Assembly: GCA_045106815.1 (NCBI GenBank)
Contig: JBGCFG010000015.1
Coordinates: 124,001 to 188,000, forward strand
Origin: JAUIAI01 sp045106815
GTDB taxonomy: Bacteria > Pseudomonadota > Gammaproteobacteria > Burkholderiales > Burkholderiaceae_E
DNA length: 64,000 nucleotides
Direction of reading: 5' to 3'
The position numbers and the translations under genes were made by a program. This document shows positions 18,190-26,630 of this stretch, one piece after another. The notes beneath the pieces were generated by a model that was given only the letters and a program-made list of their open reading frames with translations, was not told the origin of the DNA and did not search any database. Within the stretch, counting starts at the first letter, position 1, and each line of letters begins with the position of its first letter.

Positions 18190-18999
18190 TTAGAAAGAAA
18201 TTGTCACACGACCTTGTACGACGGTCTCATCCGGGCCAGCGCTGCGAATTTCATGGTCGACCGATAACTCACCGGTGACGTCAGAACTGCCTACCGACAT
18301 GCGAAGGCCAAAGCCTGTGTCGCCAGTCTCAGGCCGGACAAGAACACGCGAGTTCAGACCTAATGCCAGGCCATCCGCATTGGTCTTTACGCTTGTTCTC
18401 AGATCAATCGTATCGCCGCCTGTCTCCGGGCGATCGGTGTATATCGCTGTCAACTTCAAGGCAGGCTCAGCCGATACACCAACATCTCCGCGAAACTCAA
18501 CGAAACCTGTTGAAGGATTAAGAACAGGTACTACCGACCTAACAGCTAGCGCTGCGTCGAGTTCGCCGGTTGATAATGATGATTGAAGGCCAGTCGTAAT
18601 GGCTTGCTGTCCCGGACGCCATCCTGCTAGTGCCTCTATTTCGACCCCACCCTGCTCGTACACGGGAAAGGCTGCTTCTACTGAAGACACCCGAAATTGC
18701 CCAGACAACACACCCGTTCGCTGACTCGTTCCTCGGGTACCCGAGATCGTGGCAGAAGAGCCATCCTCCAAGGAGACGGATCCCGTCCTGAGTTCAACGT
18801 ATTCCGGCATACCGCCGGTAATGGTGGTGTAGCGATCAATCGTGCTCAATTCACCGGATGCCGTATCGACTTGATTGATTAACGGTAAGTCGCCCTGCGA
18901 ACTCGTCGGAATGAAATCGTCTAGCTCAAGAGAACGTTCGATAGTGCCGCCAAGATCTGCCGCACTGCCCTGGTTAAAGGAAGCTGTCGCCTGGGTCAT
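18190..18999 (-). CDS. Beta-strand-rich unknown protein in the T3SS operon
   Basis: About 269 residues from the ATG at 18999, which has a perfect AAGGAG ribosome site; the frame extends 11 codons further upstream without one. After a polar N-terminus of about 60 residues, the protein consists of alternating beta strands and ends ...VVQGRVTISF with a terminal Phe, which resembles the last strand of outer-membrane beta-barrels. Yet it has no signal peptide. That combination would fit a type III-exported protein that forms a beta structure outside the cell, or a chance resemblance. It starts 11 bases after the methyltransferase-domain gene, in the same operon. Confidence 0.62.
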   Translation of the reverse strand: MTQATASFNQGSAADLGGTIERSLELDDFIPTSSQGDLPLINQVDTASGELSTIDRYTTITGGMPEYVELRTGSVSLEDGSSATISGTRGTSQRTGVLSGQFRVSSVEAAFPVYEQGGVEIEALAGWRPGQQAITTGLQSSLSTGELDAALAVRSVVPVLNPSTGFVEFRGDVGVSAEPALKLTAIYTDRPETGGDTIDLRTSVKTNADGLALGLNSRVLVRPETGDTGFGLRMSVGSSDVTGELSVDHEIRSAGPDETVVQGRVTISF

Positions 19000-19010
19000 A
19001 AAAATCTCCT

Positions 19011-20564
19011 TTAGATCTTCACCGCTACCCACCCAGTCCGGCCAAAAACCGGCTCGCCGAGCGACACCACAAAGCCTGATGCCGCAAGCAAGTGGCTAAA
19101 TGATCGATCAGGTTGCAAATCTGGTGGGCAACAGCGCGCTGCATCAACGAACAGGTAACCGCCGGGTCTAATTGCCTCAGCAATTTGACTGAGTCGGGCC
19201 TCCAATGCACCACGCGAATTCGCAACAGAGGTTGCGAGCCACACGATGTCATTACCTTCCGGTAGATTGAACTCTGCGGGACCAGCGCAGGCGAATTCAA
19301 GTCGCCGCTTAACAGACTCGCTGATCGCAACCTCAATGGATTCTTGCGATTCAGTACGCGGGTCTACCGCGACGACGTGCCAACCCGCTTTGAGCATAAA
19401 TCGGCTCACCAAGCCCGCACCGGCACCGAGATCAAGAAACCTGCCTGTAAAGTAGCCTTCGTTCTCAAAGTAATGTTGTAGCGCTGAAATCAGGAAGGGC
19501 GGCACTGGGTTCTGCCGCACGCGAGCGAAGTGGTGTTTCCAACTGCGCTGTTCGTTTGCCTCCGCAAGCCGTTCAGGAATTCTCGCCCCAGCCGGGTCGC
19601 TCAGGATCGTGTTTAGTAGCTCACCCAGATCCGGCAAACCGGAAGCCGTCTCACCAGACTGTGCGAGCTCGGGCCTGGCCGCCACCATGTCGCGCGCCAA
19701 TGCGGTTAGCTGTTGGGCAGAATCTGCAGAGTAGACAAGCAACTCCTTGAGCTGGTCTTCAGTGGCAGTTGCAAAATCGATCCGACCATGCCTGACAAAC
19801 TCATCAAACGGCGTGTTTGGCCGGTTAACGACAATGTCGTCGGATTCTTCATCACTATTAGCGCCGAGCCGGTTAAGACTCGACGAAATCGCAATGGAAT
19901 CCTGCGTGTCATCGTCTACGCGGTCTTTTCTCGGCGCGCTTGGGGCTGGCTCATCTGCGAGCTGGGACTGAACAGGCGCAATCGGGGCAACGGGTGCAGC
20001 TGGCGCCTCGACACGAGCTTGCGTAAGCTCGGCTTTCGAATCCTCATCTGTTACGTCGCGTAGCCGCGCAAGCAACTCATTCAAGAACGGCAGCGCAGGC
20101 GACAGCAGAGGTTGTGCCAAATCGCCGATCTTTACCACCATGTCCTTGCCCACGGCGTCAAAGTAGTCGGCACTAATCATGTCGTCAACAAATGGCTTGG
20201 TCAGATGCAGCGTCAGCATTTCCGCGGCCTTGCCAGCGTCAGCTGCGAGCGGAACATTTAGTTGATTACCCAGCGCCCGCAGCTGACGCGTCGATCGGTC
20301 GATCAAGACTCGTCCCAGGTTACGCTTTAGCGCAGCATGGCGCTCGTCAGCCTGGCGAGACTCATGCACGAGCTGTTCTGCCATACCAATACAAATGCTG
20401 GGACTGTTGGCTGACATGAGCCAGAGTCCCGGCGCTGAAAGCAGGAGCTCCTCACCGACATACTGGTTAACCCACGCTGGCAGGTTAAGAGACTCAACCG
20501 GCGACGTCTTAGTCACCCTACTGGCCGTGTCAGGCACCGAAACGACTGAGTTAGGCTCGTTCAT
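19011..20564 (-). CDS. Candidate effector with C-terminal SAM methyltransferase domain
   Basis: About 517 residues from the ATG at 20564, two bases after the upstream stop; a TTG start at 20582 is possible. Residues 1-340 are helical with an acidic, Ala/Pro-rich disordered segment (about 180-250). The C-terminal 160 residues form a class I methyltransferase: motif I FLDLGAGAG near 376-384, an acidic residue ending the next strand (VVAVD), and GGYLFVDA as a later strand. This domain resembles UbiG/UbiE-like enzymes, but the N-terminal half is not part of any methyltransferase I know. The position in the T3SS operon suggests an effector that methylates a host target, or an accessory that modifies the machine. 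Confidence 0.7.
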   Translation of the reverse strand: MNEPNSVVSVPDTASRVTKTSPVESLNLPAWVNQYVGEELLLSAPGLWLMSANSPSICIGMAEQLVHESRQADERHAALKRNLGRVLIDRSTRQLRALGNQLNVPLAADAGKAAEMLTLHLTKPFVDDMISADYFDAVGKDMVVKIGDLAQPLLSPALPFLNELLARLRDVTDEDSKAELTQARVEAPAAPVAPIAPVQSQLADEPAPSAPRKDRVDDDTQDSIAISSSLNRLGANSDEESDDIVVNRPNTPFDEFVRHGRIDFATATEDQLKELLVYSADSAQQLTALARDMVAARPELAQSGETASGLPDLGELLNTILSDPAGARIPERLAEANEQRSWKHHFARVRQNPVPPFLISALQHYFENEGYFTGRFLDLGAGAGLVSRFMLKAGWHVVAVDPRTESQESIEVAISESVKRRLEFACAGPAEFNLPEGNDIVWLATSVANSRGALEARLSQIAEAIRPGGYLFVDAARCCPPDLQPDRSFSHLLAASGFVVSLGEPVFGRTGWVAVKI

Positions 20565-20566
20565 CG

Positions 20567-21757
20567 CTACTGCACCGAACAAGTCGGCTGCACCTCGCCC
20601 AACGGGTTGTCGGAGAATGTATTGCTACCCCTCAATGTCAGCTGGGCGCCTTGATTGCAAGATACTGCCCAACCCGCGCCGCCCTGCACTGACACGTTTT
20701 CCAGGCTCAGGCTTGATGTGGAGCCAACACCAATGGTCCCACTGCCTCCCGCCTGGCGACCACCACCGCCCTCAATCTGCACGTTTTCCAATTTTGCAGC
20801 GATCGAACCAAAGAATCGAAATCCTGAATAACCACCAGGAGACGAATCAACCCCCGTAACCCGAATCGGGTTATCCGCTGTCCCCACCAGATCCAAGCGC
20901 CCTGAATCCCTCGTCGACAAAACACCGGCTGGGGAGAACTCAATTTGAACGCCAGCGGAGATGACAATAGCGCCGCTGCTTACGGTCAATGCACTGAGAC
21001 GATAAGGGGCCGCCACTGCCGGCCAAACTCGCTCGGCTTGATCGTTCAAGCGCGCATCATCAACGACAATTGCCCGCACATCAGATGGACTGCCATCGAA
21101 ATCAAACGAAGTCGCAGGGTCAAGCTGCGGCACTTGACTAGATTGCACAACAAGCGGCACCTGCTGATTGGCGGAAAAGCGATTTGACGAGAAGGCCACT
21201 ATTTCAGCAGTGCGCTCAAATACAGCGCCACGCTGGGCACTACGCGCAATCTCGGAATTCGTGAACGAAACCCGCGCATTGGCCACTTTCAAACCCGCAT
21301 CAGCGGTGATAAGCGTCCCGGTTTGACCAGCGTTACGAATCAGAACATGGTCAAGGCTGACCCGGTCACTGGCGGAAAGCACTTCTATTCCAATCCATGA
21401 ACCCGGAACGTCTCGCGAGCCCTCCAGCACGATAGGTGCCTGGGCGGTACCCTCGGCGAGCAGCGACTCTCCTTTCACAGAGATCCCTCCCCCAGGACCG
21501 AACTGCACTCGGGTACCCGGCTCGATCAACAGCGCGGCGTTCACCTGGATGAGTCCGTTAATCAGAAAATCGCATGCCGCTGGACCGTTTGCTAGACGGA
21601 CAGGCTGATCAATCTGAATACCGCCGTCGAACTGTTCGTTGCAAGTCCCAGGCGCATTAACGCCCTCATCTGCTCCCACCGTTGTGCCGCCTGACCCGCA
21701 GCCAATCAACAGCACAAGCAGAGCCACAACCCCAAGAATCAGAGGCCTGACCCTCAT
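20567..21757 (-). CDS. Beta-helix lipoprotein coupled to sctV
   Basis: About 396 residues with a lipoprotein signal peptide (hydrophobic core followed by LLIGC, Cys at about 20) and then repeated short beta strands with Gly/Ala/Asn turns (GGISVKGESLLAEGTAQAPI, later VSLDHVLIRNAG and LSLENVSVQGGAG), the pattern of a right-handed parallel beta-helix. No glycosidase or lyase site is recognised. The stop of sctV and this ATG share one base (TGATG at 21759-21755), so translation is probably coupled. A lipid-anchored surface or periplasmic protein made in step with the export gate is the inference; pilotin-like or adhesin-like roles are open. Confidence 0.75.
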   Translation of the reverse strand: MRVRPLILGVVALLVLLIGCGSGGTTVGADEGVNAPGTCNEQFDGGIQIDQPVRLANGPAACDFLINGLIQVNAALLIEPGTRVQFGPGGGISVKGESLLAEGTAQAPIVLEGSRDVPGSWIGIEVLSASDRVSLDHVLIRNAGQTGTLITADAGLKVANARVSFTNSEIARSAQRGAVFERTAEIVAFSSNRFSANQQVPLVVQSSQVPQLDPATSFDFDGSPSDVRAIVVDDARLNDQAERVWPAVAAPYRLSALTVSSGAIVISAGVQIEFSPAGVLSTRDSGRLDLVGTADNPIRVTGVDSSPGGYSGFRFFGSIAAKLENVQIEGGGGRQAGGSGTIGVGSTSSLSLENVSVQGGAGWAVSCNQGAQLTLRGSNTFSDNPLGEVQPTCSVQ

Positions 21758-23778
21758 CACTGAGGCACCGCTATTGGGGGACGATTAGCAGAGACCAGTG
21801 GCTCGCGAGCGGGAAAGCTCACCGATACCGGGCTTAGCGCCTGGGTCTGCATGTCTGGGGCGATTTCATTGTGAGCCAGCAATCTCAGCGATGGAAGCAA
21901 GGCACGAAGCTGAGCACTCAGACCGGGGCGCATGGCCGCCGAGGTCAGTAAGACAGGCCGCAGATTCTGTTGGTCCTCCAGAACCGGTCGCAAATGATCG
22001 GCGAGCGTCTCAAGTGTTTCAAATGACCATTGCATCGGATCGTCTTCCGCTGCGCGCGGCAAGGCCGAGTTGGCAAGCGCTTGCTCGGTGTCCATACTCA
22101 ACGGCAGTAAAGTTAACACACCGTTTGCACCGGTTAGCGCATGGCATACGATTCGCCGGCAAGCCAAGCGGATGCGTTGCGTTAACACGGCCGGCGGAAC
22201 AATCGGTGAGCCGTGATCGACAATAGCCTCAAGGATCGTTCGCATGTCCCGCAACGGCACGCCATCCGCCACCAGTGACGCGAGCAAATTGGCCATCGCA
22301 GGCAGTTCGAGTACTTTTTGAGCCTCTCTTACCAAATCGGGATAGGCAGACTCGGCCCTAGCCAGCAACCATTTTGTTTCCTGTATGCCCAGGATTTCCG
22401 CGGCGTGAATTCTAACCGTGTGACTGAGAGCCTGAATGATGAACTTGTTCAAGGCCTCAGAATCAGGCTTCTCGCCAAGGTTGTTCGCAGTCGCCTGTGT
22501 TTCAGAGAACAACACGACAACAACACCAGGCAAGAGATCCGCGTTACGCCGAAAGCTAACGCCTGGAAACGGCGTCCCGATTGCCTGGCGCCAGCCGTCA
22601 CGAAACTGCCTTAATTCATTGTCGAGTGCAGCCGCGTCGAGACTTAAAGCCAACTCAGTGTGCATTTCAACTGCAAGCACCGAGTGTTCAGCCTGCTTAG
22701 CCTCAACCACTCGAGACAGACCTTCAAATCCGTCTTTTGCCGCATTCGGGAGTAGCCCTACGGACTGGCTAAGCGCCGAATTGACTAGCTTTCGACCTTG
22801 GTTAAACCCTATCGTGACCAGCAAAACACCCAACAACAGGAAGGGCAGCACAGGAAAACCCGGTACTAGGGCAAACAAAGCTACAACAGCACCCGCAAGC
22901 ATCATTGAGCGAGGCTGAGACGCGAACTGCCCCGTAATCTGGCTGGCGAGATTCTGCTCTTCATCGCCGTCTGAAGTTCGCGTCACGACAATGCCGGCAG
23001 CCATTGAGATCAGCAACGCCGGAACCTGCGTGACCAGTCCGTCCCCGATGGAGAGCACCGCGTAAGTCGATACCGCCTGAGACGCCTCCATACCTACGAC
23101 CAACATGCCAACCGCCATGCCGCCGAGCAAGTTAATCAGGACGATCACAATACTGGCAATCGCATCGCCTTTGACAAACTTCATTGCGCCGTCCATTGAG
23201 CCGAAAAACTGGCTCTCCAGACCCAACTTTCGCCGTTGTTCCAAGGCCTCGGATTGTGAGATCAAACCCGCCCGCAGGTCAGAGTCGATTGCGACCTGCT
23301 TGCCTGGCATCGCATCAAGCGTGAAACGGGCGCCCACTTCGGCGACTCTTTCCGAGCCTTTGGCTATCACGATGAACTGCACGAGCGTGATGATCAGGAA
23401 AATCACCATGCCAACCAACAGACTGCCACCAACAACGACACTACCGAAGGTATCGATAATCTCCCCCGCATCCGCGTGGAGCAGGATCTGGCGCGTGGTG
23501 GCGACATTCAACGCAATACGAAAGAGCGTCGTAAACAGCAACACAGACGGAAATGTCGAGAACGCGAGCGGCGTCGATACATACAGAGCGAATAGTAAAA
23601 GCGTAATCCCACTCGCGATGTTCACTGCAACCAGGATGTCCAGCACCCAAGGCGGCATGGGCAGAACCATCATGGCGATCACCAAGACAGCGATAACCGC
23701 CAGCAGTAGGTCAGCCGAACGCCCGATGCGCTTGGCTCCGCCCATAGACAAGCCCGCAGGCAATTTGAGTCCGCTCAT
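21757..23778 (-). CDS. sctV: T3SS export gate protein SctV
   Basis: A 673-residue FHIPEP-family protein, the nonameric export gate of the inner membrane. The N-terminal half has about eight membrane segments. The family signature is present as AEVGARFTLDAMPGKQ followed by VAIDSD, with Val where Met is usual after GKQ. Residues from about 350 onward form the cytosolic domain that receives chaperone-substrate complexes. Length is close to YscV/InvA (about 690). It follows sctU with a 73-base gap, the largest within the machinery genes after the needle region. Confidence 0.95.
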   Translation of the reverse strand: MSGLKLPAGLSMGGAKRIGRSADLLLAVIAVLVIAMMVLPMPPWVLDILVAVNIASGITLLLFALYVSTPLAFSTFPSVLLFTTLFRIALNVATTRQILLHADAGEIIDTFGSVVVGGSLLVGMVIFLIITLVQFIVIAKGSERVAEVGARFTLDAMPGKQVAIDSDLRAGLISQSEALEQRRKLGLESQFFGSMDGAMKFVKGDAIASIVIVLINLLGGMAVGMLVVGMEASQAVSTYAVLSIGDGLVTQVPALLISMAAGIVVTRTSDGDEEQNLASQITGQFASQPRSMMLAGAVVALFALVPGFPVLPFLLLGVLLVTIGFNQGRKLVNSALSQSVGLLPNAAKDGFEGLSRVVEAKQAEHSVLAVEMHTELALSLDAAALDNELRQFRDGWRQAIGTPFPGVSFRRNADLLPGVVVVLFSETQATANNLGEKPDSEALNKFIIQALSHTVRIHAAEILGIQETKWLLARAESAYPDLVREAQKVLELPAMANLLASLVADGVPLRDMRTILEAIVDHGSPIVPPAVLTQRIRLACRRIVCHALTGANGVLTLLPLSMDTEQALANSALPRAAEDDPMQWSFETLETLADHLRPVLEDQQNLRPVLLTSAAMRPGLSAQLRALLPSLRLLAHNEIAPDMQTQALSPVSVSFPAREPLVSANRPPIAVPQ

Positions 23779-23851
23779 CCTGGAACGCTACCAACAGATT
23801 CTTTGCTGACGATTTGCTCTCCTTTTCCCACCCCAATTTCACGAAGCGGCA

Positions 23852-24910
23852 TCACGCAGCTCGCTTTTGGTGACTGGTGATCAGCGCAATCAGTTCCTCT
23901 GCGATCGAATCGGGCGCCGTATGACTTGGCGTCGCCAACGGCCAAAACCGAGTCAGCAATTCAGTATTCAGCGCACTCGGGACGTTCGCCCCTTGCGCAA
24001 TCTCTTTGACCTGATTAGCCAAGGCGCCCGCCGCGCGCGTGATGATGATGGGTTTGGGCTGTACCTCTGGACGGTAGAAAAGTGCAATCACACGACCATC
24101 ACTACTTTCAAGCAACAGGTTGGAGCGATCGACATAGTCCATCTGATTCGCTGTTGAGGGCTGCTGACTCAAGCCTTTGCGAGCAGACTTGATAATCGGG
24201 TCTCCCTGGTCTTCCTTGATTTCACGGCGAATCTCACGCAAAGACATCTGCATATCTTGCCCGAACTGATAGCGGCGATAGGCCAGATCGAGACAGGCCA
24301 GCATCAAGTATCCCGCCACGGCCCAGATGGCCAGGGCAACAGTCGCATCCTGAAAAACCGTCAAACCAGCGCCTAGCCCGCCAAGCACCATACGGATCGC
24401 ATCGCCAAGATAGTGGTAGAAGATAATCACTACACCACTCCCAATGACGATGGACTTCAACACCATCAGCGCAACATTGACGACAGATTTCATCGAAAAC
24501 ACCTGTTTCGCATTGGCGGCCGGATTGACCTTTTCAAGCTTGGGCTTCACAGGTTCAAAGCTAAAGACCGGACCTGCCTGAACCCGCGCGGTGATCGCCG
24601 CAACCATACTGACGAGCAGGGCAATCGGAATCGTGACCTGCGCAATCACGACTGCACCCGCGACCAGCAACTGCTTAACCTTGTCTTGCGAAACATCGCG
24701 AATACTGACTTCGATCGCCGTAAAAAGACTCTGTATGTTCTCCATCACACTGGGCACCATGAATGCAGCAGCAGCAAGACCGACTGTCATGGCGACGGCC
24801 CCCGTTAACTCCTGGCTTTGAGATACCTGTCCTTTTTTGCGCGCATCCCTTAGCCGCTTGGCAGTCGGCTTTTGGTCTTTGGCGCCTTCACCGTCGTCTT
24901 TTTTAGCCAT
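23852..24910 (-). CDS. sctU: T3SS switch protein SctU lacking the NPTH motif
   Basis: A 352-residue FlhB/YscU-family protein with four membrane segments and a cytosolic tail. The linker is normal (SLREIRREIKEDQGDP, about 223-238). Family members then show RSD-VVVT-NPTH-IAVALRY, cutting themselves between N and P. Here the same 18 positions read RSNLLLESSDGRVIALFY, so NPTH is replaced by SSDG at residues 269-272 (bases 24106-24095), without any gap. Flanking residues keep the family pattern, so a frameshift is not the cause. Self-cleavage should be impossible by the known mechanism. It starts immediately after the sctT stop. Confidence 0.93.
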   Translation of the reverse strand: MAKKDDGEGAKDQKPTAKRLRDARKKGQVSQSQELTGAVAMTVGLAAAAFMVPSVMENIQSLFTAIEVSIRDVSQDKVKQLLVAGAVVIAQVTIPIALLVSMVAAITARVQAGPVFSFEPVKPKLEKVNPAANAKQVFSMKSVVNVALMVLKSIVIGSGVVIIFYHYLGDAIRMVLGGLGAGLTVFQDATVALAIWAVAGYLMLACLDLAYRRYQFGQDMQMSLREIRREIKEDQGDPIIKSARKGLSQQPSTANQMDYVDRSNLLLESSDGRVIALFYRPEVQPKPIIITRAAGALANQVKEIAQGANVPSALNTELLTRFWPLATPSHTAPDSIAEELIALITSHQKRAA

Positions 24911-25696
24911 TTAGCCTCCCATGACCGCACGTAGGGCTCTGGCAACTGTGGTGTAGGCATCAAACAGATTCGATAACAAGAACGGCAGAGCCAAAATCAA
25001 AATAAAGAGCGCGACTGGCATTTTGATAGGCAGCGTCAATGCCAACAAATTCAATTGTGGTGCAGCGCGGCCCAGGATGCCAAAACCAACATCTATCATG
25101 AACGCAGCAAGCATGACCGGACCAGCCAACAATAAGGCGAGTGACAACAACCTGGCTGTCTCCAGCACCAGCAAAGGAGTCGCCCTCGAAAGCAGATCAG
25201 GTACAAACTCGCCTATTGGCCACAGTTGGTACGACAGCAGTAAGGTATCAGCGAACAGCAACAAACCACCTGAGGCAACCAGATACGTTAGCAACAACTT
25301 TTCCATAAGAGAGGCCGTTACCGACACCTGCTGTCCGTTAACAGGATCGGCAGTCTGGGAAAAAGTCAGCGCAATCTGGTAGTCAATCAGTTCACCAATC
25401 GACCGTGCGGCCCAGAACACCATGCCAAATGACAAACCTATCATCAGCCCAATCGCACACTCCTTGAGAATCAAAAACGCTAGCAACGCCCCCCCGATCT
25501 CGCGAAACGGCTCAACTTCTCCGGCGCCCAGAATCGCAACTGATGCAATCGCCAGGGCCACACCTGTACGAACTGTCGCCGGCACCACCTTTGGCGCGAA
25601 GACCGGAATGAGCAAAGTAGCGACCAAGGCCCGCGGCGTCACCGCCAGGAGCTTGTTAAACCATCCGGCCAGCGAGCCAAAGTCGAGTGCTTCCAC
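24911..25696 (-). CDS. sctT: T3SS export apparatus protein SctT
   Basis: A 261-residue SpaR/YscT/FliR-family membrane protein with about eight hydrophobic segments; it closes the periplasmic end of the SctRST export pore. Conserved features include RTGVALAIASV, GFGILGRAAPQLN near 205-217 and LPIKMPVALFIL. It uses a GTG start at 25696 directly after the sctS stop (TGA followed by GTG) and ends exactly one base before the sctU start, so the export genes are packed without spacers. Confidence 0.94.
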   Translation of the reverse strand: MEALDFGSLAGWFNKLLAVTPRALVATLLIPVFAPKVVPATVRTGVALAIASVAILGAGEVEPFREIGGALLAFLILKECAIGLMIGLSFGMVFWAARSIGELIDYQIALTFSQTADPVNGQQVSVTASLMEKLLLTYLVASGGLLLFADTLLLSYQLWPIGEFVPDLLSRATPLLVLETARLLSLALLLAGPVMLAAFMIDVGFGILGRAAPQLNLLALTLPIKMPVALFILILALPFLLSNLFDAYTTVARALRAVMGG

Positions 25697-25963
25697 TCAC
25701 TTAATCTCAACAATGGCGTCGAACATCTTGTCGCCATATTGCAATAACAGCGTACCAATCCACCCGCCCAGTAGAGCCAGCACGACAAACACCACGATCA
25801 CCTTGAACGCAAAGGCCAGCGTCTGATCCTGAATCTGTGTCAGCGCTTGAAGAAAACTCACCAGCAATCCAATTAATGCAGCCGACAGGACAAGTGGTGA
25901 ACCGAGCCACAGCGTCAGCGTAAGCGCCTCTCGTGTCATCTCAATGATGCTGCCCGGAATCAT
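25697..25963 (-). CDS. sctS: T3SS export apparatus protein SctS
   Basis: An 88-residue protein from the ATG at 25963, which overlaps the sctR stop as ATGA; an upstream frame extension to 26005 would lie inside sctR. Two membrane helices flank the family motif LLVSFLQALTQIQDQTLAFA. SctS joins SctR and SctT in the helical export pore (usual 5:4:1 R:S:T). The length equals that of typical SctS proteins, which supports the start. Confidence 0.95.
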   Translation of the reverse strand: MIPGSIIEMTREALTLTLWLGSPLVLSAALIGLLVSFLQALTQIQDQTLAFAFKVIVVFVVLALLGGWIGTLLLQYGDKMFDAIVEIK

Positions 25964-26604
25964 GACAAGTAGCTCAGCGACAGGGAATGGACCAGCCTTG
26001 ACCACCCATCCAACATCACAAACAGCAGGAGCTTGATCGGCAACGAGACAAGTGGCGGAGGCATCATCATCATGCCTAGGGCTAGCAAGGTGTTCGCAAC
26101 CAAAAGATCAATCACTACAAATGGAAGAAACAGCAGGAAGCCGATCATGAAAGCCTCGGTTAACTCAGAGACCGTAAATGCTGGAATCAGGATCGCAAAG
26201 TCGACCCGAGACAACGCCGCTGCCGCCTCGGGCGAAAGTGATCTTTGAGCCGCCTGCATGAAAAAATCGAGTTCACGCTCGCTGGCGTGTCGAATGAGGA
26301 ACTCGCGAAGCGGCTCCTTTATCGTATTGAAGACGTCAATTATGGACAGGTCAGGCGGTGGCAAACCGGTCTGTGGGTCCATCAGCGCCATGCCTTCCTG
26401 AATCACCGGCATCATGATGAAAGCGGTTAATACAAGCGCAAGCCCGTTCGTCACCATGGGTGGTGGTACCTGTTGCAAGCCAAGCGCATTCCTGAGCAGA
26501 GCGAATACAACGACGAGCTTGGTGTATGCCGTCACCATAACAGCAGCAAGCGGTACTAGCGCCAGTACAAACAGAAAGGGAATTAACGAAATTGGATCTG
26601 GCAT
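25960..26604 (-). CDS. sctR: T3SS export apparatus protein SctR
   Basis: A 214-residue YscR/FliP-family protein. It starts with the usual N-terminal helix (MPDPISLIPFLFVLALVP) and has the family signatures KLVVVFALLRNALGLQQVPP and LLVANTLLALGMMMMPP followed by VSLPIKLLLFVMLDGW. Five SctR subunits form the core of the export pore. It starts 26 bases after sctQ and overlaps sctS by four bases. Confidence 0.96.
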   Translation of the reverse strand: MPDPISLIPFLFVLALVPLAAVMVTAYTKLVVVFALLRNALGLQQVPPPMVTNGLALVLTAFIMMPVIQEGMALMDPQTGLPPPDLSIIDVFNTIKEPLREFLIRHASERELDFFMQAAQRSLSPEAAAALSRVDFAILIPAFTVSELTEAFMIGFLLFLPFVVIDLLVANTLLALGMMMMPPPLVSLPIKLLLFVMLDGWSRLVHSLSLSYLS

Positions 26605-26630
26605 ACCGGCTCAAATAAACGATCAGACGT

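Noticed and set aside
24095..24106. Frameshift as the cause of the missing NPTH motif
   Set aside because: Residues on both sides keep the family pattern in one frame with no length change, so compensating indels would have to be in exact register.
24413..24808. Plus-strand open frame inside sctU
   Set aside because: His/Asn/Arg-rich composition is that of an antisense shadow; sctU is unambiguous on the other strand.
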